From NCBI RefSeq assembly GCF_040436345.1, contig NC_133224.1:8548741-8612740 (forward strand): 64,000 nucleotides of DNA. Direction: 5' to 3'. The translations under genes were made by a program, and so were the position numbers. Origin of the DNA: Pagrus major (Eukaryota > Chordata > Actinopteri > Spariformes > Sparidae). Below are positions 48,501 through 60,563 of this stretch, piece after piece. Position 1 is the first letter of the stretch. Each line of letters opens with the position of its first letter. The notes below the pieces were generated by a model. The model had not been told where the DNA came from. It was given only the letters and a program-made list of their open reading frames with translations, and made no database searches.

Positions 48501-50714
48501 GGGTGTTGCTGGTGACAGAATTTAAGCTAAATCCTCACTGTTGTGTCTGGGGGGTTGAGGAGGGGGCGGGGGGGGGTATACTCACCACAGGACACACAGG
48601 TGAAGCAGCGTGTGTGATAGAGGCTATCCAGAGCCTGGCAGGCATTATCCGCCCCGTACACGCCTTTCCCACACTTCACACAGGTCCCTGCCGGCACAAT
48701 GGGAAAAGAAACACAACGGGACACAAACACGCATTAAGTCGAGAGTTAATCGCTCGGCGGCTCTTAGCACTTCGTTTACGACGCATACCGAGAGGATGTG
48801 TCTGAAATCCAACTCCACACAAAGTGTCAACACTTGTAAATCCTCTCGTTCGCACCACCTAGGGGATTTTCACACAGTTAAAACCCGGTTACCCATGCCA
48901 GCCTGTTTGCTCATCCACTCGAGTGTCTCTGTTGAAGCCCTGTTATTAAAAGGGAAACTCCACCGGATCTGACTTTTTGGCAGTCGTTCCAGAAAATAAG
49001 ATGACTCTTTCTTCAAGGGTTTTTTTTTTTTTTTTAGCTGAAGACTTTCCTTTAAATTTGACATTACACCCTGCAATTGGAGCAATTTGAAGATTAAAAG
49101 AGATTGCACTTTCCTCTGCTTTTAGGAGCCTGAACTACCTCAGGAGACAACAAAAGTAACACATTTAAAAAGGGATCACTTCTATCTGCTTCTTTCAAAT
49201 CATTATCTAATGTTTTTGTCTATTTAAAATAAATGAAACAAAGACTAGTCAGCTCATTTTTCTCATTTTTTTTAAAAGTCAGTTGTAAAAACTTGAACAG
49301 ACCCGAGGGTGGTTTGCAATTGCTGTGTGGTATTGTACATATATGTCCTCGTGCATGTAAACGATCCTGAAAGTTAAAAAGGTCACACAGAAGCTCCTTT
49401 CTCCCACCGAAAACACTGCTACTGAAACGCCTTGTCAGTAGTCCCGCCTTTAATTCTGTGTCCTCGTGACATCACACTTCATCAGTCACACACTTGGCAT
49501 ATTTATGCTTATCGGCTTAATTGGCACGTAAGAATTGATTTTATGAAGTTTACTTTTTTGAACATCGATCAATCGTTCTTCAAGCAAAAAATGTCAAACA
49601 TTTGCTGGTTTTCTTCATCATTTATGTAAGTAAACGAAGAGTCTTAGGGTTTTGGACTGTGACTGTGATCAGGATTTTTCACCATTTTTCTTGATATTCA
49701 TGATTAATTGTGAAAATAATCAGCAGAATATTCAATAATGAAAATAATCATTGCAGCCTCCTCTAAACCCACTTCTCTGTATTCCTCATCAAACAGAATA
49801 CAGTTCAGTCTAAGTACACATCCTGCACTAGATGTAAAGTGGAAAATGTGGTGTGGTGGTCCGAGCTGCAGCGTTTCTTGTGATCTATTTAAAGGGTCTG
49901 CCTGCGTTTTTTCCTTTCTAATGTGGCTGAGGGAGTGCCACGCAAAAACGAGAATTCCTACACTCTTGGACAGTCCCTTCGATATTTAGGAACAGGCGCG
50001 AGTCTCTGCCAAAGCCAGAAACCAAAAAGGGGCGAGAAGACTCGACCTCGAGGGCTTTAAATTTAACCTCCGAAGCAGCTACATATAGAGAAAGTTGGGA
50101 GAGAATTTGTTTAAGTGACTGGGATTGTGTTGAGCCAACGATACACCAAATGGTGAAAAAGTGAGGTTAAGCACACTTTGAATTAAAATATTAGTGCATC
50201 TATGGTAATCTAAGAGCACAACGGGACATATTACCTGAATAGTTTTGTTTTTATACACGATTCTTTTGAACTTGTGGGAAAAAATCCCTGTTTTTCTTGT
50301 TTTTTTAAGTATTAGCGCTGAATCTACTCCTATAGTTTCTCCGTTTATGGGACAAGATTTTTAATTTTCACTTTCCTTTTTAATTCTGTCTTTACTCAGC
50401 ACAAAACTTTAATACAAGTGCGTCGGCTGAGCACAGAGCGTCTGTCTTCACACCTCAGAGCCTCTGATTTCGTCCTAATGGCTGAGAGGAGTACAGTATT
50501 GCATGTCCCCTCCGGGCACACATACCTGAGCAGAAAAACAGGCTACAGCACACCGCCCCTGCACACGCCAAGGCAGCATTACACACACACACACACACAT
50601 GACTCACACACGCTGCGTTACTGTGGCCTGAAGTCACTCTGGGGGAAACACACCCTGCCACAGAGAAACAATACACACATATTCATCCAGCCACCGTAAC
50701 ACACTCCTACCCTG

Positions 50715-50746
<32 letters not shown>

Positions 50747-52977
50747 CCTGAGCCCTAATCTTCTGTGACTCACAGTAATGGTCGGAGCTGTGTTTATATG
50801 GAACCATGTAATTTGTGTCTGAGTGTTACAGCAGAATTTTGCAGTCTAATGGCCATGTAGCTACGCTGCATTAGCCCTCTATGTGCACCACACTGTAGCA
50901 AATTGGCAACGTCTTCAAACATCTTTCCCTGATGTTTTGTCTACAGGTGTGAGCCTGAAGAAGTATATACATCTCTGTCCTGCTCGTCCTTTTTTCCTTT
51001 CTTCTCTTCAGCCACACATATCTACCTGTCTGGATCAGTTTTTTTTTGAAGACGGAGCGCTCTCTTTTCTCTTCTTCTCTGTGCTCTGCGTGCTACAGCC
51101 CTGCATGTCTCTACAGGTTCCATCCATCCATACGCTCTTTCAACTATTAATCTGTCCGTGCATCCATCCATACAACCCTTTCATTTAGAGAGAAACCTGT
51201 GATCTGACACCAGGCAGTGAGGAGGACAATAATAACACGCCGAGGGCGGATGCTGGCTGACCTGGCGCTCTATTATTGAATGCATGGGATGCCGTGCATG
51301 AACAGTGACGGCACTGGCTCAAATTAAAGATGTGATTTTGCAATTTAACTTGCATCCTGGCCACCTTTCTCCTCACTTTCCTGCCTGAAAACTATTGTTA
51401 AAAATCATCTCACCAAAGAACTCCTGCCGGTTCTCCGTAGCCTCCCTCCCGGCTCCGACTCCTGGGTCCTCCTGAGGTTTGACCGGCCCTCCGGCTGAGC
51501 AAGGCCCCATCGTTGCCGTGTTTGGTTTGGAAAGAGCCGTCAGAGACTCCTTCAGCATCAGGCCCTCCAGGAGCACCTCGCCTTCCATCGCTGCATCTCT
51601 CAGTAGAAGTCGGGTGAGCTCTTCCTGGTACCTGGTTCCAGGTAGATCTGAGTATCGGGCCCTCTCTCCCATCACACCCCCCTCTTTGCCTCTCACTGCC
51701 TGCTGCTCGTCCCACCACTCTGGTCCAGCCTGGTAGCACGCTGCTCCTGGACTCCCAACAGCAGGTGGGTAGGAGTGTCGGCTATCGTGGGCCCCAGAAC
51801 GCATCCCTCCGTCCAGGTACTGATTCCAGGCCTCCACAGGAGTTACCGCGGCCCTGCCTGGAGCCCCATAACCAGCCGCAGAGCCCACTGTCTGCATGGA
51901 GGGGGATTGCTGCTGTGGAGGGAGGCCTCCAGAGGCAGAGTGGCGGGAGTCGTAGCCCAGGCTGATGCCACTGGTCCGGTTACTGCTGCAGCGGCTCCCC
52001 ATGGGGCTCCCTCCTCCGCCGCCACTGGCCGTGCTGGAGGCAAAACTGGACCTGGGGCTGACCAGCACCGACTCCTGGAGGCTGAACGATGAGCATGGGC
52101 TCAGGGTTGGTCCAGGGGGATAGAAGAAGCCTCCTCCTACGCCTCCTCCGGTCACATCAGTGCGATGTGGTGGATGAGAGAGGGACGCAGGCCTGGGGGT
52201 CTCCCACAGTTCACTGCCCGTGCTCAGGCGTTTGTAAAACAGAGCCTCCTGGAGGGAGAGGCGTTTGTGCCTCTCAGGCTCGGCGAGGTAACCAGACTCT
52301 GCCATGCCGCCTCCACCACCTCTGGGAGCTGACCCATAGCCCGCAGCGGCAGGGTACGGCGGGGGGACAGAGAGCGGCGGCTGGGAGAGGAGCTGCTGCC
52401 GTCTGACCAGCTGCTGGAGCTCCAGGGAGTAGCGCCGCTGATTGAGGGACGCCTTGGAGCCAAACGCCCCCAGCGGGTCACACTCTGGGCCTAGACCTGA
52501 CTCACGCCTCAGGTGGGAATCCACGCCTTCGCCCAGGTAACAGGAAGCTCTCTGCTGGGGGGAGCGGCGCCTCACTTGTGCCAAGGTCGAAGGGTGAAGT
52601 GGCTGCTCGCCATCTGAAGGTATGGCACCCACCGTGGCGGAAGATGGCGATGGGGTGAGGAGCTGAGGGGGAGGCATTCCCATCCCTCCTCCTCCTCCTC
52701 CTCCTCCTCCTGCTCTCCCACTGGCTGAAACACATGCATCGCTTGTGGTTGCAGAGGCAAGCGAGAACTGGCCTTGTCTTGAGGGCGAGGCAGCTGCAGA
52801 GCTAGGAGCTGGTGGCAGACCGCTGCCCCCACCGCTGCCTCCGGAGATGCCAGTGTTGGCGTTGCTGTTATTAGAGTTGTTGGCAGAGTCATGTTTTTTC
52901 TTTGAACTGTTGAATTTCACACTGCCCGAGTCCGTTAGCTTTAACTTCTCCAACAACTTGCTTATCGGCCTGTCCAT
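45528..52977 (-). CDS. ajuba: LIM-domain scaffold protein Ajuba
   Basis: Eight coding exons read on the minus strand: 52977-51414, 48687-48586, 48421-48354, 48250-48188, 47322-47192, 46965-46914, 46695-46627 and 45659-45528. They are in phase and give about 726 aa (human 538). The large first coding exon encodes a Gly/Ser/Pro-rich pre-LIM region. Its [39 protein letters not shown] and [12 protein letters not shown] segments are specific to AJUBA against LIMD1 and WTIP. Three LIM domains follow: LIM1 from about aa 524 ([20 protein letters not shown]), LIM2 from about 588 ([11 protein letters not shown]) and LIM3 from about 648 ([12 protein letters not shown]). The zinc-binding Cys/His pattern looks intact. 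Ajuba shuttles between cell junctions and nucleus, binds LATS and Aurora-A, and acts as a SNAIL co-repressor. The last residues ([16 protein letters not shown]) differ from the human tail. Confidence 0.93.
49561..49760. repeat. Dispersed repeat family C, copy 3
   Basis: It contains ATCGATCAATCG, CTTCAAGCAAAAAATGTCAA, CATTTGCTGGTT, TAGGGTTTTGGACTGTGACT, TTTTTCACCATTTTTC and a terminal AATGAAAATAATCATTGCAG. This is the longest and clearest family C copy in the window. It lies in the large ajuba intron. Confidence 0.6.
50717..50744. repeat. (AC)n microsatellite
   Basis: About fourteen AC units in the ajuba intron; a shorter CA tract lies at about 50580-50599. Confidence 0.95.
52680..52711 (-). 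repeat. ajuba: Coding (CTC)n/(GGA)n tract giving polyglycine in ajuba
   Basis: An imperfect run of CTC triplets on the plus strand encodes a run of glycines in the pre-LIM region of ajuba, likely to vary in length. Confidence 0.8.
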
Positions 52978-54600
52978 GATGAAGCCTTGTCGTGTTTTTA
53001 CCTGCCTGGGCGAATTCAAGTCCTACAGGTCCCCTCTATAAGTTACAGATTAATGTGCTTGAATACAGTGAGAACAAAGGGTGTTCAAGTAAATCTACAG
53101 TTTACACTACGATAAATGAAATGTCAGTTTTCAGATCATTACACAGAAATTAAAAACTGGCCTTGAAACTAGCACAAAGCTAAAAAAAAAAAAAAGGACC
53201 CCTTATATACACACACAATAAATACAAAACAGATAAATAAGACCTTTAAGACATTTCAGGGTGGTTACATGACTTAAGTCCTCTGAGTCATCCGATTTGC
53301 CCTCATGTGGAAAATCCACAGGTACAGGTAGGCTGTGGTGAGGAAGAATCCATTGGATTAGACAATTAGTTCAAGTCAATCCAGCCAGGAAACAGGAGAA
53401 ACATACATCCAGGACACTCCGGCGTGACCTATGGTCGTGGAGGGCCTCCTTTGTGGACCCTCATGTGGCTCCACATCTGCATCTCCTCTTCAAACTTAAA
53501 ACTGTCCGAAAAACACACTTCAGCAAAAGTTGGTTTCTTGGTTATCCGGTGCGGTGCGGTGTGTTGGTGTCTCTCCGTTTGAATTTCTCCTTTTTTTTTA
53601 AACACACACACACACAAAGCGGAGAGGTTCAGCGGGATGGAGGATCTCTCCACTTCATGTGGGTCCAGTGTAGACAAGAAAATAAATCCGCTCGTGCACC
53701 GATAGTCGACTCACCCGACTTCTGCCATTCATCTCAGGACGAAATAAGTTCAGGAAAAGTTAAAAAAAATAATAATAAAGCGATTAACTTTAACTCGGGC
53801 AACGCAAAACACACACACACACACTCGGCACTCGCTGGACTCCTCAGTCCGTCCGTCCATCCGCCTGTGCTCGGCTGCTTTTTAACATTCCCGTTTTCAA
53901 AGCAGAAATCCTGTCCGGGACTCGACCAAAGAGTAGCGGAGAAGTTTGGAGGGAGAGAAGGAAATGGGGGAAAGCGCTGCTCCGTTACAGTTACATCCCA
54001 GCAGACCGGTGCTGGGTTAAACGAGTCGCTCGAGATAAATAAAATCCCTCCCCGTGTGCATTGCACGGTCGACAACTTTGTTTCTTTCTTTCTTCCCCCT
54101 AAATAATTACTTACCTCCCCCCTCTTTTTTTACAAGTGTCGAGTTAGCCGTGGAGGACACAGCTAGTTCCGGTTACGGCTTTTCAGAATTAACTCTTTCC
54201 CAGCGACTGTTAGGCCCTACATTTAAACTAAACATACGTGTTAACTATCCGTGGTGCGGCTTTGGTTTCCGTTCACTTAAATTACTTACTCTTGATGAAT
54301 ACTTCAACACATCTTTGTTGTGCGTGACCCCTAAATGGTTATTTATTCGCTTCCGTTTCGACAGCGGCGCTACACTCGCTTTTATTTTGAAGGTACAATC
54401 ACCGAGCGACCGCTACTTCAGGTTCTGTCGGACTTTTCAGCTTGACGCAGCACGGCTCCTTTATCAGTCAGCGGCGGCTCGTTTCCCCCACCAGGCCGGA
54501 ACACCTTTCCACCAGCCATGGCTGTTTCGTCATTCATACGCAAAAGTCCCTCAGAGGATGTGCCCACTCCGCCGAGACCTGCTCTCCACAAAAAAAATAA
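52978..54600 (-). promoter_or_regulatory. ajuba: ajuba 5' region: candidate leader intron and first exon
   Basis: An acceptor-like CCTGTAG lies about 50 bp upstream of the ATG, and a strong minus-strand donor GGGGAG|GTAAGTAATT lies at 54114-54113. A non-coding first exon from about 54115 upward to about 54500 is therefore plausible. The sequence is moderately GC-rich with short CA tracts (about 53600 and 53810). A 249-codon open frame on the opposite strand (54054-54803) has no recognisable domain. Confidence 0.4.
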
Positions 54601-54849
54601 TGATTTTAAATAAAAAAATTAGACATTCGTGTTTACTTTACTGGGCTTGGGACTATTTGTTTGGGTGGGAAATAACGTCAGAAGTTTTCAGCCACATGGT
54701 CTTGAGTCAACAAGTGTCAAACCAAAATAAAAAAATGTTTCCACAGAGTTTCTGCCATTTTAAATTAAGACTTCAACCCACGCAAGGCCGTGCCCTCTAC
54801 TGAGGTCATGTCTTCAGTAGGCTTATTTTTGGCTTAAAATATGTATGAG

Positions 54850-56090
54850 TTTGACAGTGGTGGAAGAAATGTTGAGTAAAGTAAAAGTATCAATAGGCCT
54901 ACCACAGTTTGGAAATAGTAACTAAGGCCATACCAGTACTGGGTTACATTCCACACTGGGGTTTAAGTCTCCCAGTTTGACAATGTGACTTTCTAAAAGC
55001 TCTCAAAGGTCTTTAAATGAGCTTGTTTTAGGAGGGGCGAAACTTTTTATCATGTTCAAACAGACATATGAATGAAATCATAAAAAACAGAAAACAAATT
55101 TGCTAAATTTGGCTATTTTTTGTCCAAGAAATAAAACAGAAAACTCAGATTAATAAATGTAAAGACTTATTCTGCAGCACCTGGATCAGCCATCACAAAA
55201 TGCTTCACAATTTCCTCTAAAAGAACATTTTCTCTTTATGTTGAACATTGACTATTTGTCATCACATTTTGTGTGATTTGCTCAAAAACACATTGATTTG
55301 TTTTGCAGAGATTTCAATAAGCCACATGCAGTTTGAGCTGGACTGTCAGAATACAAGAAGATGGTGGTGGTGAGCGAGGCTTGTCAGAAAACTGGTGTCC
55401 TTATGCACAGAATACATACGACAGCTTCTTAAAAGGCTGAATCTGATATTTTTTGGGGGTCAACATACTGAAAGGGACGTTTTATGGCAAAAAGTTTGTT
55501 AAAATCTGAAGAAAAGAAAAAGTGAATTGCACATTTATTTGTTAAAGCATAAAAACTGGGGGCTGTAAGTCAACACCAGCCTTATCACCTGATCTTCTCA
55601 AGGGCACTGACCTAAAATCTAGTTTTAAGGACTTTAATAGTTTAGTTTATACAACATGTTCATAAAATGCCACAAAATGAATATGCAGCCTACACATAAT
55701 ACATCAATAACAATGCAGTAATGCAATATATGATACAGCAGCATGACAGGAGATGTTATAATGTGTACTTTTACTTATTAGGTCCTATTCTGTTAATATA
55801 GTTAATGTTTATTTTATTTAAAGAAGGGACAATGCACATTAATTAACATGAGCACCAGAGTCTATGTGCCAGATTTAGCCACACAGGCTCATTTTCATCT
55901 GCAGGTTGATGGCATTGAAATAACAAACAAACAAACAAACAAAAAACACAACAGCACATCTTTATATAACACCCAGCAACACTTCAAATGCATGACTTTG
56001 AACATTTACATTGTGCTTCTGCTTCTACTTTAAGTTAAATAAAAGATGCGGGTGCTTCCTCACACTCAAAGAAAATCATTTTAAAAAACT
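54850..56090. other. AT-rich spacer with repeat fragments
   Basis: GACAGTGGTGGAAGAAATGT then AAGTAAAAGTATCAATA (54852-54900) resembles one end of a common fish repeat; TGTACTTTTACTTATTAGG near 55764 may be the other end. (AAAC)n lies at about 55921-55943. No gene is seen. Confidence 0.35.
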
Positions 56091-56460
56091 GCGTCGTTTG
56101 GGCAACGGCACTACTTCATTGTACCACCAGCCTGTGGAATGCGCGGAGGGACACGGCGGAGTGACGCGGCGGGTGAATTTTTTCGGCGTGTCTGAGTTCT
56201 CCAAGGAGGATACAGGGTAAACATCCCGCGACTATTTCAGGACTGGCCGGTATTAGTCAGGCCCCGATTCCGGCAGTCTGTGGCAGTTCGCGGACACACC
56301 AACACAGTCAGCAAACCGTGATCAAGTCAAACAGTGTTTGTGAGGCTCGTCGGCTCTCTATCTGCCCCGGAGCCCCCTCCGCGCGGAGCCTTTCATGGCC
56401 CCTGCGGTTCACCGGAGTCCCTGCAGCAGCCTCTGCAGACTCCAGCGTTTACCTCACAGG
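56090..56460. promoter_or_regulatory. Orphan CpG-rich block
   Basis: CpG-dense sequence (GACGCGGCGGG, CCCTCCGCGCGGAGCC) stands out from AT-rich flanks between the divergent genes ajuba and mrpl52. It has a donor-like ACAGG|GTAAAC on the plus strand at 56219. It could be a distal promoter of ajuba or the start of an untracked transcript. I cannot assign a coding exon. Confidence 0.4.
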
Positions 56461-56768
56461 CTGCGAGTGGGAACTTGTCTGAAAAGCTAACAGAGAAATT
56501 CTTCTGGGCTTAGTAGCGGAGCAGTTCATACAAAAACAATACTTTGAAGAGCTGCGGCTGGCCTCTGTCTGCATTGCTGCTCCGGCGAAATCATAAGAGA
56601 GGCGCATCAAGCCCACTTCTTCATCCCTCTCAGTGTTTTCCAGCCGAGCGTGTGTTTGTGTAATTATTTCCTCAAACACAATTTGACATAAACACAATTA
56701 TCCTCTGTTTATTATTCCCGGAGAAAAGTGACGTTTTCTGTTTTGAGTATTTTTCACTTTAAACTTAA

Positions 56769-57254
56769 AGAGGCACTTGAGTATTGCACTTCTGTAAAGT
56801 TTGAGGACTCATGAGAGACTTAATTATGCAAATAATGGTGACAACGTAAGCAAAATAGGCTCTGATATCCTGGCTTTGAGTCCAAAGTCTGGGCCAAGCG
56901 GCCAAAACACCTGGATCATGCTCTTCATGTAATGTAACTCTACAGGATCCTGCATTAAACCGGTCTAAAGATGAGTGAGGATGGAACAAGACAGAAAATA
57001 TCATATATCTTTTGTTTTTTCCCTAATGTCGCTTTTTCAAACAAAAGCAAAAACAACAAACAAATTCTTAGGCTGAACAAGTCACAACATTTAACCTGTA
57101 AAGAAAGAAGAGTCACTCCAGTCAGGCTGATAACCCGTATGACATCACAATGACATCATCAGGGATTTGTTTTCTCAGACTTGACAAAGCTCACCCAGAG
57201 CCTCGGGGGACAATGTACAGCTGTTTTCAAACTACACATCACGGGAGTGTTCCT
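56769..57254. mobile_element. TTAA-flanked MITE, family D
   Basis: TTAA lies at 56765-56768 and 57255-57258. Terminal bases AGAGGCACTTGAGTATTG and, reverse-complemented, AGGAACACTCCCGTGATG are moderately similar inverted repeats. The interior contains ATTATGCAAATAATGGTGAC and CATGCTCTTCATGTAATG, which I recall from a common fish repeat. It is 486 bp and has no transposase. Confidence 0.55.
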
Positions 57255-57258
57255 TTAA

Positions 57259-58396
57259 TGCTTTAATGAAATGAAATACAGGTCAGCTTTGGGGTGAAAT
57301 GCGACACAAACAGATAAAACACAGGGAAGTGCGACTGCAACAACACTGACAAACATGTACGCGCACATAAAGGGAATGTTTGCAGTTTCTTCCAGAGAAC
57401 AGGATCAAAAGAAACTAAATGACCACATCTGGATCTCAAGCCAAGTACAGTAAGATTACTCCTGAAGTCAGAATAAGCAAAGAAAATGAGTGAAGACATT
57501 TCACCCTCGCCAGAGGGTGTAATCCATCATTTTATCAGATGCCTTCCACTGGCAGAACCACCCATAAATTAGATGACAGAGGAGAAAGTGTACAGTAGGC
57601 CTTCTCCGCGGCAGACATTTTGACTTACAGCGGTCGAGCGTGACCCTGCGGCCCTAGAAGGTCTTAGGCCCCCGGTGCTCTCGTCCAGCCTCACACAAAG
57701 GAATCCAATTGTCTTAATCATCTCAATGATTCAACAATACACAGTCAAATTATATCTGTTTCCAGTGGAAGCAGTGCTCAACACTCTTTTATGTAACAAC
57801 GTCTTGTGAAAAGAGAACATCTGTTTGTCCCTAACAGGTGTAATAGTAATAGTCTTGCCATGTGTGATTGATTTGACACTTTATTTATTTGTAGTGCTAT
57901 TATTATTGAGTGTAACTGCTCTTGAATAGCTTTCTATTTTTATTTCCACTCTTATTATAGTTTATATAATTCTATTTCTGCTATATCTGTACTAATTTCT
58001 GTCATTGTGCTGATGCAACACCTGATTTTTCTCCCCAGGAGATCAAGAAACGCTTATCTTCTCTCATCTCATCTTATTATCTTATTATTTTGACATATTT
58101 CATATTATAAGAAGCTTTGGGAGACCATAAGGATGCCTGTGACTGGTGTTTGTTGATTGTTGAATCTAAAAAATGAATGGAAACTGGTTTGAATGACCAA
58201 ATAAAGAGGGAAAAGTGTCATAACAACAACAACAAATGTGCAAAATCAATGTCAGATTTAACCCAAATTAGAAAAAACACAAACTGAGAATTTATAGTTG
58301 CTTTTATAGATGTTTTAAACTTTATTTTAAGTCACAAAACACATCAAACTCCCCTTTGAAAATAAAATGTGCAGTGTTGTCCTCTCAGTGTGTCTT
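57259..58396. other. Spacer with LINE-like 3' tail remnant
   Basis: From about 57890 to 58095 the sequence is T-rich and ends with GCTGATGCAACACCTGATTT, CTCCCCAGGAGATCAAGAAA and then TTATCTTATTAT runs. That resembles the 3' tail of fish LINEs that end in TTATC-type microrepeats. No reverse transcriptase is visible. The rest shows nothing. Confidence 0.35.
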
Positions 58397-58415
58397 CAGC
58401 GCCCCCTGCTGGCCA
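58397..58415 (-). promoter_or_regulatory. CTCF-like motif at the mrpl52 promoter
   Basis: CAGCGCCCCCTGCTGGCCA matches the reverse of the CTCF consensus (TAGCGCCCCCTGGTGGCCA, from memory) at 17 of 19 positions. It ends 21 bp before the mrpl52 ATG. Confidence 0.5.
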
Positions 58416-58436
58416 ACACTCACCTGTGCAGACAAG

Positions 58437-60563
58437 ATGGCGGCCCCCGTGAGGACGTTGTGCTGTTCAGGTGAGACAGAGGTTATTCACTAAATCTGTT
58501 GTTAATGCCACTCGTTAAAAACCTTAAAGTTGAGCGTCGTCGCTGTGAATTTCTTCTTGTACCTGTCGCTACATTTGACACAGCTGCATGTTTTAAAAAC
58601 CACCGTAAATTCAGCTAACGAGGACTATCCAAGCTAACGATGCTAACAGCTCTGTCAAGTAGCATTTAGCCTCACAGAGGAGATAAAGTAGCCACATAAA
58701 TGCTTTTAAACTCGTTGACTACAGATCTGTATGTACTTATGAGATGATGATGGAGTAATAGAGTGTATCTTGTGCTTTTGAGGTGTTTGTGGGAGTCTCA
58801 AGGTGTCTGCTTTTGCTCCTGTACTTGTTGTTTTCCAGTGTTTAGGCTCTCCAGCAGGCAGTTCAGCACTACATGTGGAGTTCAGGGTGGAGAGCAGTGG
58901 AGGAAAGAGTAAGTTCACTGTTTGGGAATATGCACAACTACAACACCTATACTGACATGATGAGGGGCATTAAAAAATGACAATCTCTGGCTGTTCTGCA
59001 TTGATTTTCATATCTACCTACAGAAATCGACCGATATGTTTTTTTGGGCTGACACCGATAATTAGTAATCAAGGAGGCCGATAACCGATATCTGTAACAG
59101 ATCTACATTTGCAGCAAAAATGCAGATTGTATGTCAACATTTAGAATAACCACTGATGAAAGTAACTAAGTATAATTTACTCAAGTGCATTTTTGAGGTC
59201 CTTCAGAAGAGTATTTACATTTTCTGCTACTTTATACGTCCACTGCATTTATTTGATAACTTCGTGGTGCATTCCATTGTACTCGACACGGAAAAGTGCA
59301 ATGAAACGGCCATTCAAGTCGGATTTCCAAATTGGAAACTCGGGCAAGAGCCGCGTAGTCCGAGTACACTGACATACACAGTTGACATCACAGCAGTATG
59401 ATGGCAAACAGAGTGAACAATTACTTTTTACCTGATAAATTTAACTTCATGTAGTGATTGTTTGCGTAACGTGCAGTATGTTTTTCCACGCAAATGCCCT
59501 GGAATGCTTTTAGATTGGAAGTTGGAAATACAGACTCGGAAATTCCCACTTCCAACTTGCAACTCAACGCACAATTAGTTACTAGTTATTTTCTACATTC
59601 AGTGTTGATAGGCTGTTACTCATGACATCTAACAAATCAGATGGTGTTGTGGGCGGGACATTGAGTGGGACCAGAAAACACTGAGAAGGATAATCGGAAA
59701 AAAGCTGAATATCTCCCCCCAATAATCAGCCAGGCCAAATCTATCACTCCTGTTTTATAGTAGCCATATATGCGAATGCTAATTTGCTAATCAGACAATG
59801 ATAAATCTGTGTCTTAGCTACTCGCCAGCACAGTAATGAATTAATCACACATTTGCAACCAAAACAAACAGCTTTGAGTTCAGTCCTCCCATTCTGTGTG
59901 CAGTTTTATGAGGCTTCATAACGCTTGTGTTTGCTTGCAGACATGGAGTTGCCAGAAGTGGTACAGAGTATGGCCCTCTGACGGATCTGCCTGACTGGTC
60001 GTTTGCAGGTATTATTTACTTTACTTTTAATTGTAGTTTCTGTGGAGTCACAGATATTAGGTGATAATTTCATCCTTTTTTGTGTCTAAGTAATCCAGTT
60101 CAGTTGACGTTGATTTTATCAAATTCACGGTAATGCAGTTAGTGCAAAAACAAGTTTAATTCCCCTTCTTTGCTAGCGATAGTTGGAGAAAAGGGTGACA
60201 CTTCTCATGTGTGTTAACGTTTTCTTTTGCTGTGTATCTGGACAGATGGAAGACCAGCACCTCCGATGAAGGGACACCTGAGAAGAAAACAAGAGCGGGA
60301 AGTTTTAGCCGTGAGTATCAACACTTGTTTTCCTTCTTTTCCCTTCTTATCACTCTTTCTGTGCTTGCTACAAGCACTTTTGTCTGTAACCTCTGCGTTC
60401 TTTCTCCCAGAGACGTATCGTGATGCTGAACAATGAGGTGGACACAGGAATGGAGGCGTGGAGTGAGAAACAGGAAGAGGCCAAAAGGATGGAGGAGCAC
60501 AAGAAGTCCCTTTTACTGAAACCTAAAGGGAAGCTATTAATAAAGAAAACATCTCAAAGTTAG
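58437..60563 (+). CDS. mrpl52: Mitochondrial large-subunit ribosomal protein mL52
   Basis: Five coding exons: 58437-58470, 58839-58908, 59941-60008, 60246-60310 and 60411-60563, in phase, giving 129 aa (human 123). The first 35 or so residues are basic and Ser/Arg-rich without acidic residues ([20 protein letters not shown]), as in a mitochondrial presequence. The body has [20 protein letters not shown] and [20 protein letters not shown], the conserved MRPL52 core, then a charged helix and the LKPKGK tail. It is a structural subunit of the 39S mitoribosome. The ATG lies in AAGATGGCGG, a good start context. AATAAA occurs at 60703-60708. Its second coding intron holds a nested repeat. Confidence 0.95.
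59020..59760. mobile_element. Nested repeat in the second coding intron of mrpl52
   Basis: The outer part has ATCGACCGATATG and GATAACCGATATCTG on the left and GATAATCGGAAAAAAGCTGA on the right, like the CCGATAT-rich repeats of fish. Inside lies a second type, starting GAAAGTAACTAAGTATAATT and TTACTCAAGTGCATTTTTGA, and a third part rich in ACTCGGAAATTCCCACTTCC and its inverted form near 59319. At least two insertion events are likely. Limits are approximate. Confidence 0.45.

Noticed and set aside
51479-52406. Plus-strand open frames opposite the large ajuba exon
   Set aside because: They are antisense shadows of the GC-rich ajuba coding exon; codon content and domains support only the minus strand.
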